This document shows, in pieces, positions 44,979 through 54,352 of a stretch of 64,000 nucleotides of DNA; within the stretch, counting starts at the first letter, position 1; the number at the start of each line of letters is the position of its first letter. The stretch comes from an uncultured Bacteroides sp. (GTDB lineage: Bacteria; Bacteroidota; Bacteroidia; Bacteroidales; Bacteroidaceae). A program made the position numbers and the translations under genes. Location: assembly GCA_905198575.1 (NCBI GenBank), contig CAJKDC010000001.1:47770-111769 (forward strand), in the 5' to 3' direction. The notes beneath the pieces are model-generated. The model was not told the origin of the DNA. It saw nothing but the letters and a program-made list of their open reading frames with translations, and searched no databases.

Positions 44979-46547
44979 TCACTTCAAGCCTTCGCGCTCC
45001 AGAATCGCAGCCATACGTGCAGAGCCGGCATCTGTATCACCTACTTCTTTACGCAGACGCATCATTTCCTTTTTCATTTCACGGATGACGGACTCATATT
45101 CCTTTTCACCATAAGCATTATGGTTTTCTTTCGGGTCTTTTTGCAGGTCATAAAATTCCCATGAGGGGTCAGATACGTAATCTTCAGAACCTGTCATATT
45201 CAGCTTGTCGCCATACAGGAATATCAGTTTATACCGGTCGTTCCGCACACCAATATGAGCCGGACGTATTTTATGCTGGGTCCAATAACGGTAGTAAATG
45301 CTCTTACGCCAATCCTTAGGAGTATCTCCTGTCAATATGGGTTTAAAGCTTCTTCCCTGTGCACCTTCTGGAGCCTCAACACCTGCAAAATCGCTCAAAG
45401 TCGAAGCAAAGTCTACATTCAGAATCAAATCCTTCACACGTTTACCAGCCGGAATATGGCCCGGATAACGGATAACGAATGGCATGCGGGCTGCTTCTTC
45501 GTAATACATACGTTTGTCGAAGAATCCGTGCTCGCCCAAAAAGTAACCCTGATCGGCCACATATACTACAATTGTATTGTCGGTAATTCCCATTTCATCC
45601 AGTGCATCCAGCAACTTACCGATATTATCGTCTACCGTAGCAGCACAGCGCAGATAGTCGCGTATCAACTTCTGATAAGCAGCTTTTCTCTTGGCTACTT
45701 TTCCCAGTCCTTTGGCAGAAAACGGAAGTTCAGGATAACGACACCACCACTTGTCCGGGTCGGCCGAAGCAGTTTCCCAACGGCGGACCATTTCTTCCAA
45801 TGGCTGTCCGTCGAAAGTACGTCCGTTCGTTTCAGGTCCCCAGTCCAACAAGTTTTCCGGTTCAGGGAATGTCACTCCATCATACAGATGGCGCATACGT
45901 TCCGGGAAATCATACGGCTCATGCGTTGCTTTGAAATGACAACACATCAGGAAAGGCTTGCTCTTATCTTGTGCCTTCATCCATTTTATCGCTTTTTCGG
46001 CTACAATATCGGTCGAAAAGCCGCGTACCCGTTCTCCAAAATTTCGTTGTCCCGGCCAAGGCTCATCACTGTTCTTAAAAGTAGGGTCACGATATTCACC
46101 CTGATCATGAAATACAGAATAATAATCGAATCCCTGGGGTTGCGATTTCAGATGCCACTTTCCTACCAGTCCGGTATGGTATCCGGCTTTTTGAAACTCT
46201 TTGGCAAAGGTCGGCATTGCAGTATCCAGTGTATCTTCCAGCGTATAAACCCCGTTGGTATGACTGTAACGGCCTGTAAGAATAGCTGCACGACTGGGAG
46301 TAGAAATAGAGTTGGTACAAAAACAGTTGTCCAGCACAGCACCTTCGCTGGCTATTCTCCGGATATTGTCGGTCTGGGCATATTGCTCCAATATTCCCCC
46401 ATATACTCCCCAAGTCTGCGAGGTATGGTCGTCACTCAAAATGAACAAAATATTAGGACGTGTGTCCTGCTGAGTCTGGTCAGCAGCATGCAGAGCCAGT
46501 GCTCCGGCCGCTAACGCACCTGTCAATAATAGTTTCTGTTTCATCAC
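44979..46547 (-). CDS. S1-family sulfatase, serine-type
   Basis: A 522-residue type I sulfatase with a signal peptide (LLLTGALAAGALALHAADQ). Metal-binding Asp pair in FILSDDHTSQ; the formylglycine site is S-T-P-S-R in NSISTPSRAAILTGRYSH, i.e. Ser rather than Cys, so it needs a radical-SAM anaerobic maturase to become active. Later conserved pieces are VGKWHLKSQPQGFD, VYVADQGYFLGEHGFFDKRM and HIGVRNDRYKLIF. The pattern is close to GlcNAc-6-O-sulfatases of Bacteroides (S1_11 and nearby subfamilies), which fits the GH20 gene upstream, but the position specificity is inferred. Last gene of a three-gene operon (50172 to 44979). Confidence 0.92.
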   Translation of the reverse strand: MMKQKLLLTGALAAGALALHAADQTQQDTRPNILFILSDDHTSQTWGVYGGILEQYAQTDNIRRIASEGAVLDNCFCTNSISTPSRAAILTGRYSHTNGVYTLEDTLDTAMPTFAKEFQKAGYHTGLVGKWHLKSQPQGFDYYSVFHDQGEYRDPTFKNSDEPWPGQRNFGERVRGFSTDIVAEKAIKWMKAQDKSKPFLMCCHFKATHEPYDFPERMRHLYDGVTFPEPENLLDWGPETNGRTFDGQPLEEMVRRWETASADPDKWWCRYPELPFSAKGLGKVAKRKAAYQKLIRDYLRCAATVDDNIGKLLDALDEMGITDNTIVVYVADQGYFLGEHGFFDKRMYYEEAARMPFVIRYPGHIPAGKRVKDLILNVDFASTLSDFAGVEAPEGAQGRSFKPILTGDTPKDWRKSIYYRYWTQHKIRPAHIGVRNDRYKLIFLYGDKLNMTGSEDYVSDPSWEFYDLQKDPKENHNAYGEKEYESVIREMKKEMMRLRKEVGDTDAGSARMAAILEREGLK

Positions 46548-46580
46548 TGATTTATATTGTTATCAAAGGTTATTTTCTAC

Positions 46581-48926
46581 TTACAAATTGTGTCCAAGTT
46601 GCTGCTCCGAAACCCGTACCCAATTGTCCTCTCCATATTTCCGGTACATCACAGCTCCGTTGTTACGGTGTTGAGAGTTCCAGCCACCTATAAAATTAGA
46701 TATTTGCTCAACTTTCAGGCTGTGCCATCCTTTCTTTAAAGCCAAAGAACGGCCATATTTAGAATTCACCTGCGGTTTTCCGTCATTATCAACCACGGTT
46801 TTGTCGTCTACCGTTACACGGGTATTATTCGACATGAATTCATAAATGCCATCTTCCTTTACATACAGGAAACCATCAGCCACTGCGACATAAAACTCTA
46901 CTCCGGAATATTTATTGCTACGCAATTTGGCAATAGGCTCAATGGCAGTCAGCACACTGTCTTTCCAATCCTTTACTTGCTCCAACTGTTCCATGTACAG
47001 ACAACGGGCAGGCGAAAAGCGGAGATGTAATCCTTTTTCGTGAGGAGCTTCGGCACAAGCCTCCAAAAGTTGCTGCTTTTCAACCTCAACCTTTCTTACC
47101 AATCCCATTTTTCCGGAAGGCAAAACACTGCAAATCATAATCGTACCGCTCTCCTTAAATACTAGCGGAGTGGTATATACTTGTGAATTCGTATCAGGTT
47201 CAGTTCCATCCAGCGTATAAACCATTTTCATAGGTCTGGAAGTTGTAAATGTCACAACAGTACTGTCTTCTGTAAATGCTACATGATTTCTACAATAATC
47301 CGGCTGTTCCGGAACAGGTATGTGGTAGTTTATACCATGAAAATCCATCCTTACGGCTGCATTGTTCAAACGACGGGAAAAGTCTGTAAAGTCCTTTTTC
47401 CCATCGGGTGTCCATCCTACCTCTGCCACAGCCAGAATCCGAGGGTAAACGCGGTATTCCACCAGGTCTTCGGTATACATGCATTCGGTCCATGCATTGG
47501 CTTGCACACCAATTACATAATTCTCTTTCCCCATTCTTACCAATGTATCAGGAACCGGATTATACGAATATGTCTTCGCTATCGGTGCGTACGCTCCCCA
47601 GGCAAAAGGCTCTGCCTGCGAATTTCCCTGATAGTGATCCAGATACATTCCTCCGCTAGTGGGAGTCATAATCACATTATGATTCATCATAGCCGAAGCG
47701 ATTCCACCGCTCTCTCCTCTCCACGACATTACAGTAGCATCGGGAGCCAGACCACCTTCCAGAATCTCGTCCCAACCAATCATTTTCTTGCCGTATTTCT
47801 TAAGGATATGTTCACATCGGGTAATGGCATAACTTTGCAAACGATGCTCGGCCGAATGCGTTCCATCCGCAAACAACCGTTCTTCACGAATGCGTTTCTG
47901 GCAATTGGGACATTGTTTCCAAACTTCTTTCGGACATTCATCACCGCCAATGTGAAAGTATGCAGACGGAAACAGTTCACTTAACTCTGCAAAGATACCA
48001 TCCAACATTTCAAACATGACTTCTTTGCCCGGACAGAAGACTACAGGGAAAGGTCCCCAGCGACTCATCACATCATACTTTTCACCGGTGCACGAAAGTT
48101 CGGGATATGCGGCTATTGCAGCCAGGCTGTGTCCCGGCACGTCAATCTCCGGAATGATGGTGATAAACCGCTCTGCTGCATATGCCACCAATTCTTTAAT
48201 ATCTTCCTGTGTATAATAGCCAGCATATACGTTACCGTATTCATCAATACGCTTGGCTCCTACTTCGGTGAGCAACGGATATTTTTTTATCTCCACTCTC
48301 CAGCCTTGATAATCACTCAGATGCAGATGTAATGTATTGATTTTTACGGTAGCCAGCAGGTCAATGTGTTTTTTCAATCCTTCTACCGAGATAAAATGTC
48401 GGGCTACATCCAGCATCAGGCCACGATAAGGGAACCGTGGAGCATCCTCAATCTGTACAACCGGAGCATGCCATTCTGCACGACCTACTATTTCGTCCGA
48501 CTCAATCTCTGCAGGCAGCAGCTGCATAAAGGTATTCATCCCGTAAAACAGTCCTCGTAAAGTAGATGCTCGTACCTCGACTTTATCTGGAGTAACATCC
48601 AATTTATATCCCTCTGCCGAAGCGACAGATTTATCGATAATCAAATTGACTGCATTACTTTTATAACCCTTATCTATCTTCAGACAAAAGCCTGTAGATT
48701 TCTGAATTTTCCCGGCAAAGAACGAAGCTACCGATTGCAACGAATCATCCGAAACCGTAATACCCGTTTCCGATTCAAGCGTGAAATATCCTTTTCCCTG
48801 CTCTAACTGAACCGGCATTGGAATGATATTTATTCCCTGATTATACGCTTTTTCCAATAAGTTTGTTTTTCCGCATGCACAACAGATCAGACTACATACG
48901 ATTATATACAACAAGTTTGTTTTCAT
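46581..48926 (-). CDS. GH20 beta-N-acetylhexosaminidase (second), with PA14-like C-terminus
   Basis: A 781-residue lipoprotein (lipobox ICCAC, then GKTNLLEK with no acidic export signal, so probably periplasmic). Domains in order: GH20b N-terminal domain (NIIPMPVQLEQGKGYFTLES), catalytic barrel (YRGLMLDVARHFISVEGLKK, HLHLSDYQGWRVEIK, IPEIDVPGHSLA, and the Asp-Glu pair in YFHIGGDECPKEVWK), a chitobiase-like C-terminal segment (MVYTLDGTEPDTNSQVY) and a last ~140-residue PA14-like part (GVEFYVAVADGFLYVKEDGI). It releases terminal beta-GlcNAc or GalNAc. It is co-directional with the sulfatase (33-base gap), suggesting desulfation and then hexosamine removal. Confidence 0.94.
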   Translation of the reverse strand: MKTNLLYIIVCSLICCACGKTNLLEKAYNQGINIIPMPVQLEQGKGYFTLESETGITVSDDSLQSVASFFAGKIQKSTGFCLKIDKGYKSNAVNLIIDKSVASAEGYKLDVTPDKVEVRASTLRGLFYGMNTFMQLLPAEIESDEIVGRAEWHAPVVQIEDAPRFPYRGLMLDVARHFISVEGLKKHIDLLATVKINTLHLHLSDYQGWRVEIKKYPLLTEVGAKRIDEYGNVYAGYYTQEDIKELVAYAAERFITIIPEIDVPGHSLAAIAAYPELSCTGEKYDVMSRWGPFPVVFCPGKEVMFEMLDGIFAELSELFPSAYFHIGGDECPKEVWKQCPNCQKRIREERLFADGTHSAEHRLQSYAITRCEHILKKYGKKMIGWDEILEGGLAPDATVMSWRGESGGIASAMMNHNVIMTPTSGGMYLDHYQGNSQAEPFAWGAYAPIAKTYSYNPVPDTLVRMGKENYVIGVQANAWTECMYTEDLVEYRVYPRILAVAEVGWTPDGKKDFTDFSRRLNNAAVRMDFHGINYHIPVPEQPDYCRNHVAFTEDSTVVTFTTSRPMKMVYTLDGTEPDTNSQVYTTPLVFKESGTIMICSVLPSGKMGLVRKVEVEKQQLLEACAEAPHEKGLHLRFSPARCLYMEQLEQVKDWKDSVLTAIEPIAKLRSNKYSGVEFYVAVADGFLYVKEDGIYEFMSNNTRVTVDDKTVVDNDGKPQVNSKYGRSLALKKGWHSLKVEQISNFIGGWNSQHRNNGAVMYRKYGEDNWVRVSEQQLGHNL

Positions 48927-48936
48927 AGATTACATA

Positions 48937-50172
48937 TTATTTTATCTTTTCTGACTTAACTCGTATCTGAACGTTAAACGAACCTCCCGAAATTTTGGGA
49001 TTCACATCATCAATTGCACAAGCTGCATAAAGCACTTCAGGATTGCCATGCTCGTCCAAAAGCAATTGGGGGCGTTCCAGTCTCTGAACCTTCACAACTG
49101 TTCCATCGTCAAGAATCAATTCTTTTTTCATAAACAAAGAATGTTCCGGTAAAGTCCAGTGAATACCATCTTCCGAAGCCATAATAGCCAGGCAAGGCTC
49201 ACCTTTTGTGAACTGTCCGTTGAAGTCTTTAAAGATGGCATAAAAACATTTATCTTCCTGATGATACCAAACATAAGGGTCTTCGGCCGAAAGTTTTCCT
49301 TCTGCACTATCAAGGTGAAATACAGGCTCGTCCAATGCAGTAAAAGGTCCATCGGGATTATCACTCAACGCAACCCCATGCACACCTCTCCAATGCGGGT
49401 CATACAGGTTTCCTTTGAAATAAAGCAAATATTTGCCATCCGTAGGACGATAAACCACCGACGGATTTACGACAATCAAATTATCCGGTTTGGGCTGTGT
49501 ACCTTCCGGTGAAGGATTGACCACGTTATTCGGTTTTACCCGGGTCCTCGGACTCAGCAAGGGATGAGTAGAATGAGTAAAATTTCCTTTCAGCAAATCG
49601 GGGAAAGAATGAAAAGCGATTACACCAATCTTCTGGTTTTGCTGTATACGGTCTCTTCGGGGCAAAGTATCCCCATCTGCACGCACGCATTCATTACCGG
49701 CATCCACCGATGCTGCATAATACAAATAATAAGAGTCACCAAACTTGCGCACATGCGGATTACAGACAGTTTGGGCATCCCAAGCCGATTTATCTTCTGC
49801 AAAACCATCTGGATTCATAAAAAAGCCCAAATGCTTGAAACCTCCATCCGGACAATCGGATACGGCAAGTCCCATCTTGGAGCCGAATACCCATGCATTA
49901 TTGAAAGGATATACCCCTGTTTCAGGAGCCGAATATATCATATAATATTTTCCATCTTCTGCTTTTGTAACAGATGCTCCCCAAACAAAATGATTGTCTA
50001 CCTGAAATGCAGAAAAGCCTTCTACTTTATAGCCTCCCGAATCCGGTGTAATTTTTAAATCAACAGGCTGCGCCTCAAACCTATATTCATGAATTCCGGC
50101 AGATTCCCGACCGCATGCAGTAAAACACAATAAGATACCTGCTATACAAAACTTGAAGATGTGCTTTTTCAT
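48937..50172 (-). CDS. Five-bladed beta-propeller glycoside hydrolase (GH43/GH117-like), family uncertain
   Basis: A 411-residue lipoprotein (lipobox FTAC, then GRESAG) with a repeating propeller pattern: DNHFVWGASVTKAEDGKYYM, VCNPHVRKFGDSYYLYYA, VNPSVVYRPTDGKYLLYFKG, LSAEDPYVWYHQEDKCFYAI and RLERPQLLLDEHGNPEVLYA. This is the fold of clans GH-F/GH-J and related families (GH43, GH117, GH130-like). Candidate catalytic acids include Asp or Glu in AEDPYVW and Glu in RLERPQ, but I cannot assign the family by eye. First gene of an operon with GH20 and sulfatase, so it should act on the same glycan. Substrate unknown. Confidence 0.7.
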   Translation of the reverse strand: MKKHIFKFCIAGILLCFTACGRESAGIHEYRFEAQPVDLKITPDSGGYKVEGFSAFQVDNHFVWGASVTKAEDGKYYMIYSAPETGVYPFNNAWVFGSKMGLAVSDCPDGGFKHLGFFMNPDGFAEDKSAWDAQTVCNPHVRKFGDSYYLYYAASVDAGNECVRADGDTLPRRDRIQQNQKIGVIAFHSFPDLLKGNFTHSTHPLLSPRTRVKPNNVVNPSPEGTQPKPDNLIVVNPSVVYRPTDGKYLLYFKGNLYDPHWRGVHGVALSDNPDGPFTALDEPVFHLDSAEGKLSAEDPYVWYHQEDKCFYAIFKDFNGQFTKGEPCLAIMASEDGIHWTLPEHSLFMKKELILDDGTVVKVQRLERPQLLLDEHGNPEVLYAACAIDDVNPKISGGSFNVQIRVKSEKIK

Positions 50173-50505
50173 TGTAATTTCGTCTATGTTTTTCTCTAAT
50201 AAACAGATTCAGGATTTATATCGGGGACAAAACTATAATAAATATTTAGAAAAAACAAAAATAGGAATGCATCTCCCACTAAATCAGGGAAAGAAGGTGT
50301 GTCTGACTTTTCAGGAAAAGAATCTTACAGGTTTGCTTTATCACAACAAAGAGAAAACAACATCATTTTTAAGAAAAAGACAAAGCACTTTTATGCCATA
50401 ACTTTATCTTATTTATGATACAGTAAAAAGCTACAGTCAAAATATCAGGAAACTTAAGATAGAGCACACAGCATATAAATTAAGATTGCAAAAAGAACGG
50501 TATTA
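50173..50505. other. Intergenic region between divergent operons
   Basis: About 330 bases between the minus-strand hydrolase operon and the lacI promoter. Apart from the promoter at 50228-50259 it holds no convincing coding frame or RNA structure; short open stretches have no coding character. Confidence 0.6.
50228..50259 (-). promoter_or_regulatory. Promoter of the hydrolase-GH20-sulfatase operon
   Basis: On the minus strand TTTG (50256-50259) and TAGTTTTG (50228-50235) are separated by 20 bases, a full match to the Bacteroides -33/-7 consensus. It lies 56 bases before the first start codon. Confidence 0.65.
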
Positions 50506-50537
50506 TTTGGCTAAATAAAATAGAGTAACTATATTTG
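50506..50537 (+). promoter_or_regulatory. Promoter of the lacI-type regulator gene
   Basis: TTTG (50506-50509) and TATATTTG (50530-50537) are 20 bases apart, a full -33/-7 match. Transcription would begin about 50543, inside the operator-like site that follows. Confidence 0.7.
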
Positions 50538-50549
50538 AACCGTTTAAAA
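50538..50549 (+). promoter_or_regulatory. Operator-like site 1 (AACCGTTTAAAA)
   Basis: AACCGTTTAAA is shared with 51617-51627 ahead of the GH38 gene, and both are followed about 5 bases later by TGTTTTAA. It abuts the -7 box and covers the expected transcription start, the place for autorepression by a LacI-type protein. Confidence 0.55.
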
Positions 50550-50579
50550 TATGTTTTAAAACCTTCAATCTATTTCTGT

Positions 50580-51596
50580 GTGAAAAAGACCTCTATTAAA
50601 GATATTGCAGCCGAATTACATTTGTCCAAAGCCACCATTTCATGGATTCTATCCGGACAAGGTGAAGCCAAAGGATTCAGTAAAGCCACGATCAAGCGGG
50701 TTAAAGAATATGCTGAATCCGTAAACTACCGTCCCAATCTGCTGGCACGGAGTTTGAGCAAAGGGGCTTCAAATACAATCGGACTTATAATACCATTTAT
50801 CAACGATACCTTCTACGCACAGCTTACACAAGCCATTGAGCAGGAAGCTGCACGTAACAATTTTGTGCTCATCGTATGCACTTCTGAAGGAAACGGGGAT
50901 AAGGAAAACGAACTTATCAAAATTTTGAAGTCAAAACAAGTGGATGGTATCATCATAGCCCCTACTCAGCACTCCTCCAAAGGAGTACAGCAACTTATAC
51001 AAGAAAAATATCCATTTGTGCTGGTCGACCGTTATTTCCCGGAGCTACAGACAAACGCTGTAATAGTAGACAACGAAAACTGCAGCTTGAATATCACGCA
51101 ATTTCTGATTAGGAAAGGATGCAAGAAAATAGCTTTTCTGACAAGCGACACTCAACTTTACGTGATGCAAGAACGTCAAAAGGGATACCTTGAAGCCCTC
51201 AAACAAGGCGGAATTCAATCTGCTGATTATAGCCTTATCATAGAGATAGACCGTAACAACTATAAAACAGATACTCCGCAAAAAATGGAACAACTGTTCA
51301 AACAGCACCCGGATGTGGATGGATTCTTTTTTGCCACTCATTATTTAGCAATGGAAGCTATACGCTATTTCATAAATCAGAACATCGAATATAAAACCTC
51401 TTTTCATATGGGGTGCTTTCATGAAACGACAGCATTGGATGTTCTTGCTCCAACAATGTGCATATCCAGAATGCAATTGGATAAAATTGGAGTTACAGCT
51501 ACTAATCTTATTTTGGAAAACATCCGTCTGGGACAAGATTTTATCTGCAGGAAGGAAATTATCGAAAACGATTTTTTACCATCCTACAATGCATAA
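50580..51596 (+). CDS. LacI-family transcriptional regulator
   Basis: A 338-residue LacI/GalR regulator from a GTG start at 50580 (VKKTSIKDIAAELHLSKATI). I reject the longer frame from TTG at 50535 because the promoter and operator lie there and because the HTH begins a few residues after the GTG. The helix-turn-helix and hinge are visible (IKDIAAELHLSKATISWILS, VNYRPNLLARSLSKGASNTI), then a periplasmic-binding-protein-like sensor domain (IGLIIPFINDTFYAQLTQAI, DGIIIAPTQHSSKG). It lies just ahead of the GH38 and GH92 mannosidase genes, with shared operator-like sites before itself and before GH38, so a mannose-related effector and control of these genes are inferred. Confidence 0.93.
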   Translation: MKKTSIKDIAAELHLSKATISWILSGQGEAKGFSKATIKRVKEYAESVNYRPNLLARSLSKGASNTIGLIIPFINDTFYAQLTQAIEQEAARNNFVLIVCTSEGNGDKENELIKILKSKQVDGIIIAPTQHSSKGVQQLIQEKYPFVLVDRYFPELQTNAVIVDNENCSLNITQFLIRKGCKKIAFLTSDTQLYVMQERQKGYLEALKQGGIQSADYSLIIEIDRNNYKTDTPQKMEQLFKQHPDVDGFFFATHYLAMEAIRYFINQNIEYKTSFHMGCFHETTALDVLAPTMCISRMQLDKIGVTATNLILENIRLGQDFICRKEIIENDFLPSYNA

Positions 51597-51616
51597 TTTT
51601 TTGTCCCAGACAATTT

Positions 51617-51640
51617 AACCGTTTAAACCATTGTTTTAAG
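51617..51640 (+). promoter_or_regulatory. Operator-like site 2 (AACCGTTTAAACC)
   Basis: Contains the perfect palindrome GTTTAAAC (51621-51628) and shares AACCGTTTAAA plus a following TTGTTTTAA with site 1. It lies 32 bases before the GH38 start, in the 64-base gap after the LacI gene. No TAnnTTTG box is seen here, so GH38 may also be read from the lacI promoter. Confidence 0.5.
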
Positions 51641-51660
51641 CAACAAAAAAATCTTTATAT

Positions 51661-54339
51661 ATGAAAAAAACATTACTATCTGTACTATGCTTGACGGCTT
51701 GTCTCACCGCAAATGCCCAATTTGAAAAGGACTTATACACATGTGATGAAGAAACCTATGGGTTATTGAAAAAACTGTCCGACTCACAACTGGGGAAAGG
51801 CAGTATTTACCTCTTTACGACTACCCATCAGGACCTGGCATGGCTGAACCATCTGGATGCATGCATCGCAGACAGGGATACCTTATGGCTAACTCCTTTC
51901 CTGAAACGTTTGCAAGAAGACCCGACATTTAAAATGGATATTGAACAGACATCCATCGTCATGGAGTATTTGCACCGGCACCCGGATACCAAACCTTTAT
52001 TTGACAAGTATATCAAAGAAGGCAGAATCTGTATAGGCGGAACTTTTATCCAGCCTTATGAAGAGATGTATGGCAGCGAGGCACTGGCACGACAGTTTTA
52101 TTTCGGTACACGCTGGCTGAAAAAGACATTCGACGGCTATCAGACTTTGTCTTACTTCAATGTGGATGTGCCGGGCAGAACGTTACAAATGCCACAGATT
52201 ATGACTAAAGCCGGAATCAACAATCTGGTTATCAGCCGCCACGAAAGAGGTCTTTTCTATTGGGAAGCTCCCGATGGTTCTAAAGTCCGTACCTACTCTC
52301 CAGGTCATTATATCTACTTCTACAATGTAATGGCAAAAAATGATACGGCTGCTGTAAAAGAACTGGGAAAAGAATCTATTTTATGGTATACCAAATTTAA
52401 TGACATAAAAGGAGCCAAAACCGTTATGCCTGCCATGCTGAACTATGAGTTGAGCTGGGACCAGAAACCGGTAGCCAATACCCTCGATTTTACCCGCAAA
52501 TGGAACGATGTCCGTTACATCCGTAAGGCAGGAGAAAAGAAGTGGGAAAAGGTAAACTTACCTAAATTCGAATATGCCACCGCGGACAATTTCTTCAATA
52601 GCCTGGATTTGTCTACCAAAGAAATTCCTGTAACAGGTGGTGAGCGGCCTAACGTATGGCTTTATATTCATGGTCCTTCACACGAGCAGGCCCTAACGGC
52701 AAGCCGTAAAGGAGATATTCTGTTGCCATCGGCAGAAATGATGGCTGCTTATGAAGCAATGTATCATAAGAACTTCAATAATTATCCTTCTGAAAGACTG
52801 AATGAGGCCTGGAAAGCTAAAATCTATCCAGACCACGGATGGGGAGGAAACGAAGGAATCATGACCGATAATCTTTTCCAGCGTAAATATGAATTTGCTC
52901 TGGCTGAAGCAGAAAAGATTGTTCTTGAAAAGGCCCATATTCTGGCCTCATCGGTAAAAACAGATGAAACCAAAGGTCGTCCGGTAGTATTGTTCAACAA
53001 TCTCTCATTCGACCGTTCTGTACCTGCATCTTTCGACATACAATTAACTCAGGGCGAGGCTAAACAGCTTAAAATATCAGACGCAAAGGGAAATATGGTA
53101 CCGGTACAACTCAGTCATGTAAAATATTATGACGACCAGAGTATTGAAAAAGCAACTGTACATTTTGTCGCTACGGAAGTGCCTGCAATGGGGCTGAAGA
53201 CTTATTACCTGAACAAGTCTGATGACATGGCAGAAATACTACAGCCTGCCAGCCAGACCATAGAAAATAAATTCTACCGTATAGAACTGGGTAAGGGAGG
53301 CATCCAACAAATCTTTGACAAGGAATTAAATACCCCTCTGTTGAATACAGACAAGTTCCTGGGAGGAGAAATTATTACCATGCACTCTTATGGTAACGGT
53401 GCAGGAGAATTCGATGCTGTGCAGCAACCTGACATGGAAGGATTCGACAAGACTTCACTCCATGCAAAGGGATGGGAACTGGTTGAAAACGGACCGGTAT
53501 TTACATCTTACAAAATGCGTACGCCAGTCCGTCATGCCATCGTAGAACAGACCTTGCGAATCTATCATCAGACCAAACGCATTGACATGGATGTGGACCT
53601 GCTGAATTGGGAAGGAGTAATGTTCCGCGATTTCCGCCTGATGCTTCCTCTTGCACTGGGCAAGGCTGAAGTTTCCTATGAAGTTCCTTACGGCAGCCTG
53701 ACTGTAGGTAAAGACGAAATGCCGGGAGCTGCCGGTGAACGTTATTATGTAGAAAACAAGCTGCAGCACCCGCGTGGCATTGGAAACTGGATAAGTGCTG
53801 CCAATGAAAATGTAGCTGTAACGTTAAGCTCTTCGGTTGCAGTAGCCGATTATATCGACCCGACAGACCAACCGGTTGACTATACAATCTTGCAGCCAAT
53901 ACTGATGGCTTCGCGAAAAAGTTGTCATCCGCTGGGAAATGATTTCTTCCAGCCAGGCGACCACTCGTTCCATTTTTCACTGACTTCACACCTCAAGAAC
54001 AATACTGTCAGAGAAGAATCCGGCGTTTCAGCCAATGTTCCTCTGGTAAGCGTCTATAACCCGACTTCTTACAAGAAAGCAACATTGCCTGAAGAGTATT
54101 CATTCTTACAGACAGACAACAAACAGGTTAAAATCACAGCCTTGAAAAAATGTGAGGACGACAACAGTTTCATTGTCCGACTGTATAACTGTTCAGACAA
54201 GGAAGAACTTGTCAATCTGCATTTCGGAACTCAGCCTAAGGCGATTATTCACACCAATCTGATTGAAGAGGAACTTGAGAACGTATCGCAAATCCGATTG
54301 GGAAAATATGCGATTGAGACTTATAAAATAAAATTCTAA
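51661..54339 (+). CDS. GH38 alpha-mannosidase
   Basis: An 892-residue secreted enzyme with signal peptide MKKTLLSVLCLTACLTANA. The zinc site begins with His56 and Asp58 in TTTHQDLAW, and the nucleophile Asp is in YFNVDVPGRTLQMPQ; further GH38 features are LVISRHERGLFYWEAPDGS and DHGWGGNEGIMTDN. The middle and C-terminal beta domains follow from about residue 460. Family members hydrolyse alpha-linked mannose by a retaining mechanism. It precedes a GH92 gene by 13 bases, so the two mannosidases are co-expressed. Linkage preference cannot be read from sequence. Confidence 0.93.
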   Translation: MKKTLLSVLCLTACLTANAQFEKDLYTCDEETYGLLKKLSDSQLGKGSIYLFTTTHQDLAWLNHLDACIADRDTLWLTPFLKRLQEDPTFKMDIEQTSIVMEYLHRHPDTKPLFDKYIKEGRICIGGTFIQPYEEMYGSEALARQFYFGTRWLKKTFDGYQTLSYFNVDVPGRTLQMPQIMTKAGINNLVISRHERGLFYWEAPDGSKVRTYSPGHYIYFYNVMAKNDTAAVKELGKESILWYTKFNDIKGAKTVMPAMLNYELSWDQKPVANTLDFTRKWNDVRYIRKAGEKKWEKVNLPKFEYATADNFFNSLDLSTKEIPVTGGERPNVWLYIHGPSHEQALTASRKGDILLPSAEMMAAYEAMYHKNFNNYPSERLNEAWKAKIYPDHGWGGNEGIMTDNLFQRKYEFALAEAEKIVLEKAHILASSVKTDETKGRPVVLFNNLSFDRSVPASFDIQLTQGEAKQLKISDAKGNMVPVQLSHVKYYDDQSIEKATVHFVATEVPAMGLKTYYLNKSDDMAEILQPASQTIENKFYRIELGKGGIQQIFDKELNTPLLNTDKFLGGEIITMHSYGNGAGEFDAVQQPDMEGFDKTSLHAKGWELVENGPVFTSYKMRTPVRHAIVEQTLRIYHQTKRIDMDVDLLNWEGVMFRDFRLMLPLALGKAEVSYEVPYGSLTVGKDEMPGAAGERYYVENKLQHPRGIGNWISAANENVAVTLSSSVAVADYIDPTDQPVDYTILQPILMASRKSCHPLGNDFFQPGDHSFHFSLTSHLKNNTVREESGVSANVPLVSVYNPTSYKKATLPEEYSFLQTDNKQVKITALKKCEDDNSFIVRLYNCSDKEELVNLHFGTQPKAIIHTNLIEEELENVSQIRLGKYAIETYKIKF

Positions 54340-54352
54340 ATACTACAATACT

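Noticed and set aside
45255..46514. Long open frame (about 419 codons) on the plus strand opposite the sulfatase
   Set aside because: It lies wholly antisense to a gene with clear catalytic motifs, has no recognisable domain or signal, and its composition reflects the opposite strand.
50153..50401. Short open frame of 82 codons ahead of lacI
   Set aside because: No coding signature, overlaps the start of the antisense lipoprotein gene and a promoter, and has no leader or homology that I can recognise.
50535..50579. Longer N-terminus for the LacI regulator from TTG at 50535
   Set aside because: A full promoter match and an operator-like site occupy this stretch, and the helix-turn-helix starts right after GTG at 50580.
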